Shown here: positions 53,198-61,664 of the stretch, piece after piece
How positions within the stretch are numbered: the first letter of the stretch is position 1
Layout: the number at the start of each line of letters is the position of its first letter
Source: Acidithiobacillus sp. HP-2
Lineage (GTDB): Bacteria > Pseudomonadota > Gammaproteobacteria > Acidithiobacillales > Acidithiobacillaceae
DNA length: 64,000 bases
Assembly (NCBI RefSeq): GCF_015100155.1
Contig: NZ_JACKZA010000010.1
Location: 49,653-113,652, forward strand
Reading direction: 5' to 3'
The notes under the pieces: model-generated
What the model was told of the DNA's origin: nothing
Seen by the model: only the letters and a program-made list of their open reading frames with translations
The model's database searches: none
Translations under genes and position numbers: made by a program

Positions 53198-55726
53198 TCA
53201 TCCTCGCGCGCCTCCGGAATAAGTAACCAATGAACCCCGGGAAGAACTCCCGCTGCTGCCGGTCAACTTGGATTCACTCAACGCTGCCGACAAAGCCTGC
53301 CCTTTGTTTACGCCCGCAGACATGACACAAATTTTCGCATCACCGCGTTGCGTAGGATTACGCTTTTGGGCCCAGTGTCCTTCTGTGCCGGTGACGCGCT
53401 TACTCCGACTCCAGTCGTCACCAGTAATCTGCCAGGCACCACGTTCGGGCACAGCCATTACCGAAGAAGCAGCTTCCGGGCTGGCAGACATGCCTGGCTG
53501 CACGGAAAGCGGAGTACCTTGCGGCATTTCCCGAGTCCGGAACTCCGGCGTACCGGTCACCAGCCCTCTTGCCAGATTGACCGGGCCAGTGACACGATCA
53601 TTCTGATCCGCACTATTGCCGGTAATGCGATTGAGCATCTGCCGGGACGGAGGAACAATACTGAAGTCCTGCGGCGCATTCACTACGGCCTGAGGAGACT
53701 GCGATGCAACCGGGGCGTCCACAAAACGGGTGCTGGTCGGTTCCACTTGTGCCATTGCCTGTTTTTTGAGGGCACAGTTACTGCAGCATGACGGTTCCTC
53801 TTGAGGCGCACTTGAAGCTATGGCTGACTGCATCACGGCCTCGTGAGGAGTTGATTCGGTCAGGTTGCTGAGGGCATCGCCCGCATAGGGCGTTCCAGAA
53901 ACGGCTGAAAATGCCCCAGCCTCATTACCTGTTACATTTTCTGAAGGTGTTAGCAACGGTCCACTGACCAGCTGTCCAGTGGCGGTCCGAGTTACACCCA
54001 CTTTGGGAGCTTCAGCATGCGGAGTGCTCGCGCATGCAGCATAATGCTCTGCCCCATAATATTCCGTACCGGTGACGGGCAAGCACTCTCCACGCTCGTC
54101 ACCAGACATTTTTGGGTGTGAACTCACTCCTGTCCCTGTCAGGGCGGTACCCGACAGACTGGACATCATCCCCACCTTATCGACACCACCGCCGCACAAG
54201 TTCGCCAGAGCGTAGCCTGTACCGGTTACCCGTTGACAACTACCAGGCTCATTACCGGTGACCTTTTCCGAACGATCTACCAGATTGCCGGTAATCCGCA
54301 TCCCTTTATCGGTATTACTGATTCCGACCTTCGAAGGTACCGGCTCCGGCGCCGCCGTACGGCACAAAGACTGAAAGGTTTCCTGACTCAGATACTCCGT
54401 TCCGGTAACTGGCCGACATTCACCGGAGTCAAGTCCCGTAATTTTGCTTGAGCTGTCCACAGCAGTTCCGGAAATCTGTTCACCTGCCAGTGTGTGTGTT
54501 TGCGAAACCTTGGGCGGTGCGCCGTTAATGGTCATCCGGGCCACTCCAGCATCAGAATACTGGGAACCCGTAATCCGCTGCTGAACGCCCGTCTCGGAAC
54601 CCGTCACAGCGGCGGTTCTTGCCTCATCTGAGCCACTGATCGGCAGGTGTTGTTTCGCCGAAATACCCATCGCCACTTTCTGAGGTCGGGCAGGCAGATC
54701 TGACTGGCAAAATGCACCAAAGTTTTCCATGCTCAGGTATTCGGTACCGGTGACTGCCGTACACGTACCGGCTTCATCGCCTGTCACATCAGCAGATCGG
54801 CCCAGTTGCGTACCAGATACGGACTGCCGCGCAGTGGTACTGGACTGCCCTACCTTGGCAGGATTTGGCGCCGGACGACTGTTGCAAAAACTGGTGAACT
54901 GATCAGTACCAACATATTCTGTGCCGGTAATTCCCCGACAGGATCCTGCCTCATTACCGGTAACCGCAGCCTGACGAGTCACTTGCGTTCCGGTCACTTC
55001 CGAACCTGCCAAAGTGGTATCCACTTCAACTTTCTGTGGAGCCCGATACTTTCTGGAACGTAACTGACCGGCAGCCCGGGAAGGTTGCGAGCGACCCCGA
55101 CCATGCTCGGCCTGTTCCTGACGATGCAAACGGGCGAATTCGCGGCCATTACCATTTTGCAGATAACGCAAGCGCGCAGCGGCAGAACTCAGACCACGCA
55201 TCACCGTAAGCGCCACCTTGCCCTTTTGGGAGAGCGTCTGCCGCCGTGCCTTGCAGAGCTGGCGCACTGAACTTTCGCGCCAGGCAAAATCAGACGGGTT
55301 TGACTCAGCCATTTCACATACGGAATCCAGAAACGATTCTTCCACACCGGGAATCAGCGGCTGCACAACATTTTCAGCAACCATCACTGCTTGGCTGCTT
55401 TCTGCCGGGGCAACCCGACGACGGCTGCGCGAGCGCCGCTGTTCCGGATCAGACCAGCACTGCGCACCCGTACATCTTTGGGCACGATGCGCTAATGCGG
55501 CTTCTCTCCCGGAGTTTTTCTGAGAAATGTTATCAATGTGTACGGATGGCGACATAACCACTGCTGCTGTGGATTCTGTCTTCATCGAATTCGGTACAGA
55601 CTTTGGCTCAGCAGCTGCTGGCACTGACCGTGTTCTATCGGTTTGCTTGCGCACGGCCTGCTGGCGCCGCATCTTCTGCGCCAAAGCCCGACCACGCAAG
55701 TGACCGGAAGCGGATAATTCAGACAT
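53198..55726 (-). CDS. csoS2: CsoS2, intrinsically disordered carboxysome scaffold
   Basis: An 842-aa repetitive protein. The N-domain has four basic RubisCO-binding motifs (GRALAQKMRRQQAVRKQ, GREAALAHRAQRC, LCKARRQTLSQKGK, GREFARLHRQEQAEHG). The middle region has about six or seven M-repeats of the form KVG..T..G..VSGT..GRS..VTGDEAGTC..VTGTEY. The C-domain ends in SSSRGSLVTYSGGARG. CsoS2 bridges RubisCO and shell. In some species a -1 ribosomal frameshift makes a short form; I found no heptamer in the correct frame here, only a run of six A. The start ATG 55726 follows a GGGAGG site. It is 61 bp (55727-55787) after cbbS with a hairpin in between. Confidence 0.94.
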   Translation of the reverse strand: MSELSASGHLRGRALAQKMRRQQAVRKQTDRTRSVPAAAEPKSVPNSMKTESTAAVVMSPSVHIDNISQKNSGREAALAHRAQRCTGAQCWSDPEQRRSRSRRRVAPAESSQAVMVAENVVQPLIPGVEESFLDSVCEMAESNPSDFAWRESSVRQLCKARRQTLSQKGKVALTVMRGLSSAAARLRYLQNGNGREFARLHRQEQAEHGRGRSQPSRAAGQLRSRKYRAPQKVEVDTTLAGSEVTGTQVTRQAAVTGNEAGSCRGITGTEYVGTDQFTSFCNSRPAPNPAKVGQSSTTARQSVSGTQLGRSADVTGDEAGTCTAVTGTEYLSMENFGAFCQSDLPARPQKVAMGISAKQHLPISGSDEARTAAVTGSETGVQQRITGSQYSDAGVARMTINGAPPKVSQTHTLAGEQISGTAVDSSSKITGLDSGECRPVTGTEYLSQETFQSLCRTAAPEPVPSKVGISNTDKGMRITGNLVDRSEKVTGNEPGSCQRVTGTGYALANLCGGGVDKVGMMSSLSGTALTGTGVSSHPKMSGDERGECLPVTGTEYYGAEHYAACASTPHAEAPKVGVTRTATGQLVSGPLLTPSENVTGNEAGAFSAVSGTPYAGDALSNLTESTPHEAVMQSAIASSAPQEEPSCCSNCALKKQAMAQVEPTSTRFVDAPVASQSPQAVVNAPQDFSIVPPSRQMLNRITGNSADQNDRVTGPVNLARGLVTGTPEFRTREMPQGTPLSVQPGMSASPEAASSVMAVPERGAWQITGDDWSRSKRVTGTEGHWAQKRNPTQRGDAKICVMSAGVNKGQALSAALSESKLTGSSGSSSRGSLVTYSGGARG

Positions 55727-55743
55727 ATTGCCTCCCTTGATGT

Positions 55744-55768
55744 AGCCGCCGTAAAAAACACGGCGGCT
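55744..55768 (-). promoter_or_regulatory. Perfect 9-bp hairpin between cbbS and csoS2
   Basis: AGCCGCCGT and ACGGCGGCT are fully complementary around a seven-base loop. On the transcript it lies directly after cbbS and before the csoS2 ribosome-binding site. No U-run follows, so partial attenuation or mRNA stabilisation is more likely than strong termination. It could help explain the much higher RubisCO than scaffold level. Confidence 0.7.
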
Positions 55769-55787
55769 TCGTCACTGCCGCCCCTGT

Positions 55788-56120
55788 TTAGGAGCCCCGG
55801 TAAACCACAAACGCCAGACCTTGACTCTGGGTATAGTTGTCGTAACCGATCAACTTTACCAGATGACCCGGATATTCGCGGTGGCAGGCTTCCAACTCGG
55901 CCAGAATGGCGTCAACACTTCTTTCGCCAAACATGGGAAGCTTCCACATGTACCAGTAATGCGTGAACGATCGACTGGGCTCGACATGTTCTACTGCAGG
56001 GTTCCAACCCTGAGCGACAATGTACTGAATCTGAGCCCGAATCTGTTCAGCAGACATGGGGGGCAGGTATGAAAACGTCTCATACCGGCGGACTTGCTTA
56101 TAATCTTGCACATCGGCCAT
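55788..56120 (-). CDS. cbbS: RubisCO small subunit, form IA
   Basis: A 110-aa protein with the small-subunit pattern: [36 protein letters not shown], then [51 protein letters not shown]. It lacks the long insertion of plant forms. It caps the L8 core and stabilises the carboxylase. It is 40 bp downstream of cbbL in the same transcript. Confidence 0.96.
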   Translation of the reverse strand: MADVQDYKQVRRYETFSYLPPMSAEQIRAQIQYIVAQGWNPAVEHVEPSRSFTHYWYMWKLPMFGERSVDAILAELEACHREYPGHLVKLIGYDNYTQSQGLAFVVYRGS

Positions 56121-56160
56121 GATGACCTCCTTCCTGAATAAGCTGATGAATTACCAGAAA

Positions 56161-57579
56161 TTAGCGGTTCTGCACGTCGAGCTTGTCGACCGTATCGAAC
56201 TCAAACTTGATTTCTTTCCAGGTTTCCAGAGCGATCTTGAGTTCTGGCGAATGGCGAGCTGCATTCATCAACACTTCCTTGCCTTCCTTCTCGATCTCGA
56301 CCCCACGGTTACGGGCTTCCACGCACGCTTCCAGAGCAACACGGTTAGCCGCCGCACCTGCCGCATTACCCCAGGGGTGACCCAGAGTACCGCCACCAAA
56401 CTGCAGTACGGAGTCATCACCGAAAATACTCACCAGTGCCGGCATGTGCCACACGTGAATACCACCGGAAGCTACGGCAAAGGCACCGGGCATGGAACCC
56501 CAATCCTGATCAAAGAAAATACCGCGACTGCGATCTTCAGGAATGTAGGATTCGCGAAGCAGATCAATCCAGCCCAGGGTAGAAGCGCGATCGCCTTCCA
56601 GCTTACCTACCACGGTACCGGTATGGAGATGATCACCACCGGACAGACGCAGGGCCTTGGTCAACACCCGGAAGTGAATACCATGGTTGGGGTTACGATC
56701 AATTACCGCATGCATGGCACGGTGAACGTGCAACAGTATGCCATTTTTGCGGCACCAGCGGGCCAGACCGGTATTTGCACAGAAACCACCGGTGAGGAAG
56801 TCATGCATGATGATGGGCATACCCAGTTCTTTGGCGAACTCGGCGCGCTCGTACATTTCTTCCGGAGAAGGCGCAGTCACGTTCAGATAGTGACCCTTGC
56901 GCTCACCCGTCTGAGCTTCGGCATTGTGGATAGCATCAGCCACGAAGAGGAAGCGGTCACGCCAGCGCATGAAAGGCTGGGAATTGACGTTTTCGTCATC
57001 CTTGGTGAAATCCAGACCACCACGTAGGGCTTCATACACGGCACGGCCATAGTTCTTGGCAGAAAGACCCAGCTTGGGCTTGATGGTACAACCCAGCATC
57101 GGCCGACCATACTTGTCGAGCAAGTCACGTTCTACCTGAATACCATGGGATGGACCGTTACAGGTCATGACGTAATGCAGCGGGAAGCGCACGTCTTCCA
57201 GACGCAGGGCACGAACCGCTTTAAATCCGAATACGTTACCCACCAGCGAGGTGAATACGTTAACCACCGAACCTTCTTCGAACAGGTCGATCGGATATGC
57301 GATGAACGCATAAAAAGCCGCGTCGTCACCGGGGACGTCTTCAATGCGATACGCACGACCCTTGTAGTAGTCCATGTCGGTAAGCAGGTCAGTCCAGACC
57401 GTAGTCCAGGTGCCGGTAGATGATTCTGCGGCTACCGCCGCCGCTGCTTCTTCCCGATCCACACCAGGCTGCGGGATAATCTTGAAACACGCCAAAAGAT
57501 CCGACTCAAGCGGCACGTAGTCCGGAGCCCAATATGTGTGGCGGTACTCCTTGACGCCGGCTTCATATTTACCAGCCAT
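56161..57579 (-). CDS. cbbL: RubisCO large subunit, form IA
   Basis: A 472-aa form I large subunit. Catalytic residues lie in [21 protein letters not shown] and [13 protein letters not shown] (carbamylated Lys and Mg ligands Asp, Glu), [32 protein letters not shown] (loop 6 Lys) and [14 protein letters not shown]. The N-terminus ([11 protein letters not shown]) matches the carboxysomal IA type. It fixes CO2 onto ribulose bisphosphate. The gene is the first of the supercluster, divergent from cbbR. Confidence 0.97.
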   Translation of the reverse strand: MAGKYEAGVKEYRHTYWAPDYVPLESDLLACFKIIPQPGVDREEAAAAVAAESSTGTWTTVWTDLLTDMDYYKGRAYRIEDVPGDDAAFYAFIAYPIDLFEEGSVVNVFTSLVGNVFGFKAVRALRLEDVRFPLHYVMTCNGPSHGIQVERDLLDKYGRPMLGCTIKPKLGLSAKNYGRAVYEALRGGLDFTKDDENVNSQPFMRWRDRFLFVADAIHNAEAQTGERKGHYLNVTAPSPEEMYERAEFAKELGMPIIMHDFLTGGFCANTGLARWCRKNGILLHVHRAMHAVIDRNPNHGIHFRVLTKALRLSGGDHLHTGTVVGKLEGDRASTLGWIDLLRESYIPEDRSRGIFFDQDWGSMPGAFAVASGGIHVWHMPALVSIFGDDSVLQFGGGTLGHPWGNAAGAAANRVALEACVEARNRGVEIEKEGKEVLMNAARHSPELKIALETWKEIKFEFDTVDKLDVQNR

Positions 57580-57681
57580 AAGATTCCTCCTAAAGTATCA
57601 GTCTAACTTGACCTGCAAAGCTGTAACCCTTGACGAATGTACAAAGTGCCTTCCATAAGGTAAAGTAAAAAGAAATTAATA

Positions 57682-57700
57682 TTACCTTTTGGAAAAGTAA
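57682..57700. promoter_or_regulatory. Palindromic CbbR operator-like site in the cbbL-cbbR promoter region
   Basis: TTACCTTTTGGAAAAGTAA is a near-perfect 19-bp palindrome in the 125-bp divergent region, ending four bases before the cbbR TTG. It holds a T-N11-A arrangement typical of LysR-type sites. A second, weaker AAGGTAAAG-like half-site lies about 25 bases further toward cbbL (57657-57665), together giving an AAGGTAA/TTACCTT pair. Confidence 0.7.
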
Positions 57701-57704
57701 AACC

Positions 57705-58601
57705 TTGATAATCCGCCATCCGACCCTGCACCAATTACGTATTTTTACGGTGCTTGCGCGACACCTTAACATGACCCGCGCTGCAACGGAATTACACCAG
57801 ACGCCTTCAGCACTGTCCATACAGATCAAGCAACTTTCTGAGACCGCCGGCGAGCCCCTGTATGAACAAATGGGCAAAAAACTTTACCTCACGGCTGCCG
57901 GAGAAGCCGTTGCCAGGGCCGGAAACGACATTCTGCGTCGTCTGGATGCACTGAATCAGGAGCTCAACGCCCAGCGCAACCTCGAATCAGGGACACTTAA
58001 CCTGTCCATCATTTCGACGGCAGAGTACTTCGCGCCGCGCCTCATTGGTACCTTCTGCAAGGAACATGCAGGTATTGAAGTCCACCTTGAAATTGCCAAT
58101 CGCGACAGCATCCTGGAACGACTCAAGCAAAATCTCGACGACATTTACATCATGGGTCAGGTTCCCGATGATATTGATGGTGTTGCCCGCCCCTTTATGG
58201 AAAATCCGCTGGTTGTACTCGCCCCCGGCGATCACCCGTTAGCTGAACAATCCCGCATTGCTCCAGCGCGATTAAAAGATGAAGCATTTATTCTTCGGGA
58301 GGAAGGTTCCGGAACCCGGCTGACAGCCCAGAATTTTTTCCAGGAACAGGGAGTCCAGCTCAAAGTCAGAATGACCATGAGCAGTAATGAAGCGGTCAAG
58401 CAGTTGGTCGCCGGGGGACTGGGACTGAGCGTTCTGTCCCGCAACACCATTGCTGCCGAAGCCAATGCTGGAAACATTGCCATTCTGGATGTCGTGGGTT
58501 TCCCCATTCTCAGACAATGGCACGCCGTGTATCGCAAGAACAAACGGTTAACCGCCGTAGCGCAAAAGTTCATGGACTTTTTGCTGGAAGGTAATTATTG
58601 A
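57705..58601 (+). CDS. cbbR: CbbR, LysR-type activator of the cbb/cso operon
   Basis: A 298-aa LysR protein from TTG 57705 (the only start that keeps the conserved HPTLHQLRIFTVLARHLNMTRAATELHQTPSALSIQIKQLSE). GGAAAAG lies about nine bases upstream, inside the operator palindrome. The effector domain (LNLSIISTAEYFAPRLIGTF, FILREEGSGTRLTAQNFF, VKQLVAGGLGLSVLSR) matches CbbR. It senses metabolites such as RuBP or NADPH and switches on cbbL transcription. The start inside the operator suggests autoregulation. Confidence 0.92.
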   Translation: MIIRHPTLHQLRIFTVLARHLNMTRAATELHQTPSALSIQIKQLSETAGEPLYEQMGKKLYLTAAGEAVARAGNDILRRLDALNQELNAQRNLESGTLNLSIISTAEYFAPRLIGTFCKEHAGIEVHLEIANRDSILERLKQNLDDIYIMGQVPDDIDGVARPFMENPLVVLAPGDHPLAEQSRIAPARLKDEAFILREEGSGTRLTAQNFFQEQGVQLKVRMTMSSNEAVKQLVAGGLGLSVLSRNTIAAEANAGNIAILDVVGFPILRQWHAVYRKNKRLTAVAQKFMDFLLEGNY

Positions 58602-58664
58602 TCTTGGCTGTTTCAAACGGCCGTGCCATTATTCTGGGATGCTTCCATCCTCTTTTGTGCGTTT

Positions 58665-60215
58665 ATGAGTAAACACCCACTGCGCAGTGTATTGAAAGTC
58701 GGAAGCAATACCATGCTTTCCCGACTGCTTGGTTTCGCCCGCGACATTATACTTGCGCATTTGTTCGGGGCCGGGGAAATGGCTGATGCTTTTTTTGTGG
58801 CCTTCCGGATTCCCAACCTGTTCCGCAGGCTGTTTGGAGAAGGCGCCTTCTCGCAATCTTTTGTGCCGGTTCTGGGTGAATACCGGGCCCAGCGTTCGAC
58901 GGAGGAAGCTCAGGCGTTTGTCGCCGATATCAGTGGCTGGCTGGCTCTGACCCTGGCCGTGGTCACACTGATCGGCATTCTCGCTGCCAGCGCCGTAGTT
59001 TACGCAATAGCTCCGGGGTTTGCTGCTAACCCCGGCAAATTCCAGCTGACCGTGGAATTACTGCGGATTACTTTTCCCTATCTCTTTCTGATCTCACTGG
59101 TGGCGCTGGCTGGTGGTGTGCTCAATACCCACGGTCATTTTACGGTGCCTGCTTTTACGCCGGTTTTCCTGAATCTCAGCATTATTGCCACGGCATTATT
59201 CTGGGCACCGCATCTTGCCCAACCGGTTATTGCCGTAGCCTGGGGTGTTTTGATTGGTGGCGTGGTGCAGCTTCTGTTTCAGTTTCCGGCCCTGAAAAAA
59301 CTGGGATATTTGCGCTGGCCGCGCCTGCGCCGCCGTGATCCGGGAGTCGCCAAGGTCTTGCGCCTGATGGGGCCAGCCGCTTTCGGCGCATCGGTCGCCC
59401 AAGTCAATTTATTCCTGAATACCATCCTGGCCTCTCTGGTCGGGGCTAATGTGGTTTCCTATCTTTATTACTCTGACCGGCTGGTGGAATTTCCTCTGGG
59501 CGTTTTCGGGGTCGCTTTGGGAACCGTGGTATTACCTCTGCTATCCAGGCAGGCGGCCGAAGGTTCTGCGCAATTTCCCGAAACCCTGGACTGGGCGCTG
59601 CGCCTGACCTGGCTGATCGGCCTTCCGGCGACGGTCGGTCTGCTGGTTCTGGCGCAGCCACTTTTGATCAGCCTGTTTCGCTACGGTGCCTATAGCGCCG
59701 AAGATGCCTGGCAGAGCAGTCTGAGCCTGATGGGTTATGGTATTGGCATATTACCCATCATTGCCGCACGTGTCCTTGCCCCCGCTTTTTACGCCCATCA
59801 GAATACCCGAACACCCGTCCGTTTCGGCATGATCAGCGTGGCAGTCAACATGGTCATCAGCGTGATTCTCGCCTGGCCCCTGCAACAATTGGGTTTGGCG
59901 ATTGCCACCAGCACAGCGGCACTGGTGAATGCCATTCTGCTCTGGCGCCGCCTGCATCGAGATGGTGTTTATAAAATGCAGGCGGGCTGGCTGCCCTTCT
60001 TGCTGAAATCTGGTGCCATGGCGATTATCATGGGCTTGGTGTTATTGAGCTTGCGCGGTGGTACTGCACTGTGGCTGGCCCTGCCCTTGTGGGAAAGACT
60101 CCTGCGGATTCTCGGCCTGGTGCTTTTAGCGGCCGTTCTGTATTTGGGTGGTACCTGGGCTTTGGGCATCCACGAGTTGCGCGACATCATCCGAAGGAGA
60201 ACTGACCGTGCCTGA
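58665..60215 (+). CDS. murJ: MurJ, lipid II flippase
   Basis: A 516-aa MATE/MVF-family protein from ATG 58665. Fourteen membrane helices can be placed. The family features VGSNTMLSRLLGFARDIILAHLFG, ADAFFVAFRIPNLFRRLFGEGAFSQSFVPVL and NTRTPVRFGMISVAVNMVI are clear. It moves lipid II across the inner membrane for peptidoglycan synthesis. The end overlaps the GTG start of the DUF2203 gene by eight bases. The open frame extends to 58623, without family resemblance. Confidence 0.95.
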   Translation: MSKHPLRSVLKVGSNTMLSRLLGFARDIILAHLFGAGEMADAFFVAFRIPNLFRRLFGEGAFSQSFVPVLGEYRAQRSTEEAQAFVADISGWLALTLAVVTLIGILAASAVVYAIAPGFAANPGKFQLTVELLRITFPYLFLISLVALAGGVLNTHGHFTVPAFTPVFLNLSIIATALFWAPHLAQPVIAVAWGVLIGGVVQLLFQFPALKKLGYLRWPRLRRRDPGVAKVLRLMGPAAFGASVAQVNLFLNTILASLVGANVVSYLYYSDRLVEFPLGVFGVALGTVVLPLLSRQAAEGSAQFPETLDWALRLTWLIGLPATVGLLVLAQPLLISLFRYGAYSAEDAWQSSLSLMGYGIGILPIIAARVLAPAFYAHQNTRTPVRFGMISVAVNMVISVILAWPLQQLGLAIATSTAALVNAILLWRRLHRDGVYKMQAGWLPFLLKSGAMAIIMGLVLLSLRGGTALWLALPLWERLLRILGLVLLAAVLYLGGTWALGIHELRDIIRRRTDRA

Positions 60216-60657
60216 AACGGACGGATTACATGGACATGGAGATTCGGTATTTGCCATTCAGCGACCGGGTCAGATTCGGGTGTTCACCCTGCTGGAAGCC
60301 CGGCAAATTTTTCCTTTGGTCCGCAACATTACCGCCCAGGCTGTTGATGAACTCTCTCCGGTTTTGGAGTCGATGCGGGCCAACATGGGAAACCACCCTA
60401 TTTTACAGCAACAGGAAATCCACTACGAAGAAATTGTGCAGCGCTGGATCAATAAAATGGAGCGTCTGGGCGTGGTTGTTTCGGGATTATGGCTGGTGGA
60501 TTTTGATACGGGCGATGGTTATTTGTGCTGGCGCCATCCGGAACCTGTGCTGGGTTACTACCATGGTCATGAACAGGGCTTTGGTCAACGCCGCCCTTTG
60601 CAGGAGGTCATCCGGGAACAGCAACCCGAGTGGGCAGACTGCACACCCATGATCTAG
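60208..60657 (+). CDS. DUF2203 protein
   Basis: A 149-aa protein from GTG 60208 with AAGGAG eight bases upstream. The sequence FTLLEARQIFPLVRNITAQAVDEL, HYEEIVQRWINKMERLGVVVSGLWLVDFDTGDGYLCWRHPEP and LGYYHGHEQGFGQRRPL is typical of DUF2203, a small conserved family of unknown function. The CWR and GxxGQRRP parts are the best conserved. It overlaps murJ by eight bases and is followed by ribF after 66 bp. Confidence 0.85.
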   Translation: MPETDGLHGHGDSVFAIQRPGQIRVFTLLEARQIFPLVRNITAQAVDELSPVLESMRANMGNHPILQQQEIHYEEIVQRWINKMERLGVVVSGLWLVDFDTGDGYLCWRHPEPVLGYYHGHEQGFGQRRPLQEVIREQQPEWADCTPMI

Positions 60658-60723
60658 GGTTCTCCATGAATTTAGGCTAGTATGTCGCCATTTTACCGCG
60701 AAACGGATCGCAAATAATCCCGC

Positions 60724-61650
60724 ATGAATTTCCCAGGCTTTTTCCATCGACGCAGCGATTGTCCTGCCAGCTCAGCGCTGGCGGTCAGCATCGGCAATTT
60801 TGACGGTGCCCATAGAGGACATCAGGCCTTGCTGCAGTCCCTGCGTCAAAGTGATTTACCGACGGCCGTTTTGACCTTTGAACCCCTGCCCCGGGAATTT
60901 TTTCTGGCATCCCAGGCCGCACCCCGGCTGAGCAGTCTTCGTGAAAAGATCAGCGTGCTGCGTCACTACCATGTGGATCAAATTTACTGCCTGCCTTTTG
61001 ATCAGGCTCTGGCCCGCCTTTCCGCTGAAGATTTCATTACGCGCATTTTGGTGCAGCAATTACAGTGCCGCTTTCTGGTGGTTGGTCATGATTTTCGTTT
61101 CGGGGCGGCGCGGCGGGGCGATCTGGAGATGCTGCAGCACTTCGGTCGCCAGTATGGTTTTACCGTACACGAGCAACCCCCCTTCAGTCTGGACGGCCAA
61201 CGTGTCAGCAGCACGGGTATTCGTGCGGCATTACTGGCGGGTAACCTGGACCAGGCCAGGCACTGGCTGGGCAGACCCTATTCCCTCTGTGGCAAAATCG
61301 TTCACGGTGATCATCTGGGTCGGGAACTGGGCTTCCCGACCGCCAACATTCCCCTGAATCGCCGCCCCGTTCCGGTCAAGGGCATTTTTGCCGGGCGTCT
61401 TCACAGCCCTCAGGGAAGCTGGATAGCCGCCATCAGTATCGGCTTGCGACCTACCGTCGGCGGTAAGCAAATGGTGCTGGAGGCACACTGCCTGGATGCA
61501 GACAGTCCTGATCTTTATGGACAACGCGTTCAGGTAGAACTGCATCAGCAATTGCGTCATGAAGAAAAGTACCCGGATCTCGATGCCCTCAAGGCAGCCA
61601 TTGCCCGGGATATTATCAATACCCGCCGTTTTTTTGCCGAACACCCTTAG
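60724..61650 (+). CDS. ribF: Bifunctional riboflavin kinase/FAD synthetase
   Basis: A 308-aa RibF. The N-terminal FMN adenylyltransferase half has VSIGNFDGAHRGHQALL and VVGHDFRFGAARRGDLEML. The C-terminal flavokinase half has GKIVHGDHLGRELGFPTANIPL and IAAISIGLRPTVGGKQMVLEAHCLD. It makes FMN and FAD from riboflavin. The ribF-ileS order, here with 14 bases between, is widely conserved in gammaproteobacteria and relatives. Confidence 0.96.
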   Translation: MNFPGFFHRRSDCPASSALAVSIGNFDGAHRGHQALLQSLRQSDLPTAVLTFEPLPREFFLASQAAPRLSSLREKISVLRHYHVDQIYCLPFDQALARLSAEDFITRILVQQLQCRFLVVGHDFRFGAARRGDLEMLQHFGRQYGFTVHEQPPFSLDGQRVSSTGIRAALLAGNLDQARHWLGRPYSLCGKIVHGDHLGRELGFPTANIPLNRRPVPVKGIFAGRLHSPQGSWIAAISIGLRPTVGGKQMVLEAHCLDADSPDLYGQRVQVELHQQLRHEEKYPDLDALKAAIARDIINTRRFFAEHP

Positions 61651-61664
61651 GATTTTCAAAACTC

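Noticed and set aside
53755-53775. Run of six A in csoS2 as a frameshift site
   Set aside because: The run is aligned as two whole Lys codons followed by C, so the standard X-XXY-YYZ slip register is not met.
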